Source: CAYTGM01 sp964437365
GTDB taxonomy: Bacteria; Sumerlaeota; Sumerlaeia; SLMS01
Reading direction: 5' to 3'
Length of the DNA stretch: 64,000 nucleotides
NCBI GenBank assembly: GCA_964437365.1
Contig: CAYTGM010000002.1
Coordinates: 124,001-188,000, forward strand
Under the pieces are notes generated by a model. That model saw nothing but the letters and a program-made list of their open reading frames with translations, was not told the origin of the DNA and did no database searches. The number at the start of each line of letters is the position of its first letter. Within the stretch, counting starts at the first letter, position 1. Position numbers and translations under genes: made by a program. This document shows positions 62,772 to 64,000 of this stretch, piece after piece.

Positions 62772-63356
62772 TCAGCTCATTTTACGGCTTCCGGGCTTAA
62801 CAGCCTCAGAGCCTTTGGCGCAAAACGGGCAGTCTGCAGGTTCATAGACTTCAAATTCGAGTCGAGTCAGGAAATAATAAGGGACAGAGGGGTTGAAGCT
62901 TCCCTTACTCCGGTCAACGATACTGGCATATCCGACAACCTCGGCCTCATGGGCTTTGACCAGATCTGCTACTTCAAGCACTGATTTGCCGGTGGTTACA
63001 ACATCTTCAGCAATTAACACTTTCTGGCCTGCCCGCAGCTCGAAGCCTCGTCTCAGGACAAAATCTCCACCGTCCTTACGTTCGGCAAAGATGTTGGGGA
63101 GGCGAAGACTCTTCGACAGCTCATACCCCCACAGCATCCCACCAATCGCAGGGGAGAGAACAACCTCAGCATTCAGGTCCCGGGGAAGTACCCGGGCCAT
63201 CATTTCTGCGACCTGCTCGGCCACGTCGGCGTTCTCAAAAAGCTTTGCACACTGGCAGTATCTGTCGCTGTGTAAGCCTGAGCTGAGCAGAAAATGACCA
63301 ACCAGCAGAGCGTTCTGTCTCTTTAATAACCGTTCCGTTTCCGCTGACAAACTCAT
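62772..63356 (-). CDS. pyrE: Orotate phosphoribosyltransferase PyrE
   Basis: Fifth step of UMP synthesis. 194 residues: SSGLHSDRYCQC start, PAIGGMLWGYEL, and PRPP loop VLIAEDVVTTGKS. C-terminal CPFC may bind zinc. The ATG at 63356 overlaps the pyrF stop (ATGA), so the two enzymes are translated together. Confidence 0.95.
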   Translation of the reverse strand: MSLSAETERLLKRQNALLVGHFLLSSGLHSDRYCQCAKLFENADVAEQVAEMMARVLPRDLNAEVVLSPAIGGMLWGYELSKSLRLPNIFAERKDGGDFVLRRGFELRAGQKVLIAEDVVTTGKSVLEVADLVKAHEAEVVGYASIVDRSKGSFNPSVPYYFLTRLEFEVYEPADCPFCAKGSEAVKPGSRKMS

Positions 63357-64000
63357 GAGGATGCCCCTTCTCTTTCAGTTTTCACCTGGCTGTTCAAATC
63401 TTCAGTCTTTTTTCGAATCAACTCAAGCACATCCCCGGTTTCATTTCGTGCGGGGAGAATCCCTCTTGTCACATGAAGGAGATGATCAGCTTTCCGCTCC
63501 TCCAAGTTCGTTGCTTTGAGCACTTCAGAAATGCTTCCCCCCTGGGCACCAACGCCAGGGATTAGAAAAGGAAGTGCAGGAGCCACCTCGCTTATTCTCT
63601 GAAGATAATCGGGTCTGGTCGCACCGGTGACGAGACCACAATTCTCATGACTTCCACTCCAGATATTTACATTTTCAGCGATGCTGAGAAACAGGTCATT
63701 CTTAAGAAGAAAGTCGTCGGCTCCTGGGTTTGAAGTGAGACAGAGGAAATAATTCAATCGATCAGTATATTCCAAAAAAGGGTCGGCGCTATCTTTCCCC
63801 ATGAGCGGATTAAGGGTCACAGAATCTGCGGCCAGAGATTCGTAGAGCGACTTTGCATAGTGTTTCGCTGTCGAACCGATATCCCCTCTCTTAGCATCAA
63901 TAATCAGAAATGAATCGTCTGGAATGTGCTCCCGCAATTGATAGAGAAGCTCGATCCCTTCCCATTCTAATGACTCGAAAAATGCGATGTTTACTTTATA
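63353..64000 (-). CDS. pyrF: Orotidine 5'-phosphate decarboxylase, 5' end outside the window
   Basis: Final step of UMP synthesis. The frame is open to the right edge (216 codons visible); the first visible residues YKVNIAFFESLEWEGIEL and catalytic DAKRGDIGST are typical of the type 2 (longer) PyrF. LTSNPGADDF and IPGVGAQGG near the C terminus are also type 2 features. About 60-70 N-terminal residues should lie beyond the edge. Confidence 0.93.
   Translation of the reverse strand, partial: YKVNIAFFESLEWEGIELLYQLREHIPDDSFLIIDAKRGDIGSTAKHYAKSLYESLAADSVTLNPLMGKDSADPFLEYTDRLNYFLCLTSNPGADDFLLKNDLFLSIAENVNIWSGSHENCGLVTGATRPDYLQRISEVAPALPFLIPGVGAQGGSISEVLKATNLEERKADHLLHVTRGILPARNETGDVLELIRKKTEDLNSQVKTEREGASS

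Noticed and set aside
1..64000. CRISPR array to accompany the CARF protein
   Set aside because: No regularly spaced short direct repeats were found; the only array has units of about 120 bp without unique spacers.

Overview
The window comes from the chromosome of a Gram-negative (diderm) bacterium of intermediate G+C. It encodes Kdo/LPS precursor enzymes (KdsD, KdsC), an outer-membrane secretin with a PilM-N-O-P-Q set, many lipoproteins with clear lipoboxes, and Tat- and Sec-exported enzymes. The pseudopilin with a very conserved N terminus lying beside sugar-uptake genes, the GspE-like ATPase and the general gene style resemble deep-branching, polymer-degrading phyla such as Sumerlaeota, Hydrogenedentota or PVC relatives. 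That placement is inference from gene style; no 16S gene is present.

Layout. 1-8.1 kb: a TPR membrane protein (cut by the edge), a pilus/secretion ATPase, the 29-residue ribosomal protein bTHX, tRNA-Leu(CAA), a kdsD-cmoA-cmoB operon, and trpF with a membrane phosphoesterase. 8.2-11.5 kb: an exported protein of unknown role, a stand-alone CARF-HEPN protein with no CRISPR locus, and pta. 12.0-17.7 kb: the pilMNOPQ operon, closed by a strong hairpin. 17.9-27.7 kb: rsmE, a zinc-ribbon/membrane protein with an apparently inactive signal-peptidase-like domain, a large FAD/Fe-S oxidase, a coiled-coil zinc-ribbon protein and four envelope proteins. 27.9-31.9 kb: a JAMM-DinG helicase, then a frameshifted REP-associated transposase with palindromes and a roughly 120-bp tandem array. 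31.9-34.5 kb: groEL, groES and rpmG, each unit with its own terminator.

35.2-48.7 kb is a carbohydrate locus. On the minus strand lie lacI, an ABC sugar-binding lipoprotein, two permeases, a pseudopilin, a secreted glycoside hydrolase and a 1146-residue FG-GAP protein. Divergently lie a GH1 beta-glucosidase and a secreted beta-rich protein. The two divergent promoters share a TTGACA element and a matching 16-bp operator-like motif, so local LacI-type control is likely. No transporter ATPase is encoded here.

48.8-64 kb is mostly housekeeping: kdsC, lysA, moxR, a nucleotidase split over two genes, a lipoprotein, a K+ channel overlapping ispG, a degenerate methyltransferase-like protein, rpmF-plsX, plsC, an L-lactate dehydrogenase, trpA, a secreted repeat protein and pyrF-pyrE (pyrF cut by the right edge). 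Many adjacent genes overlap as ATGA or TGATG, and these junctions were used to choose starts.
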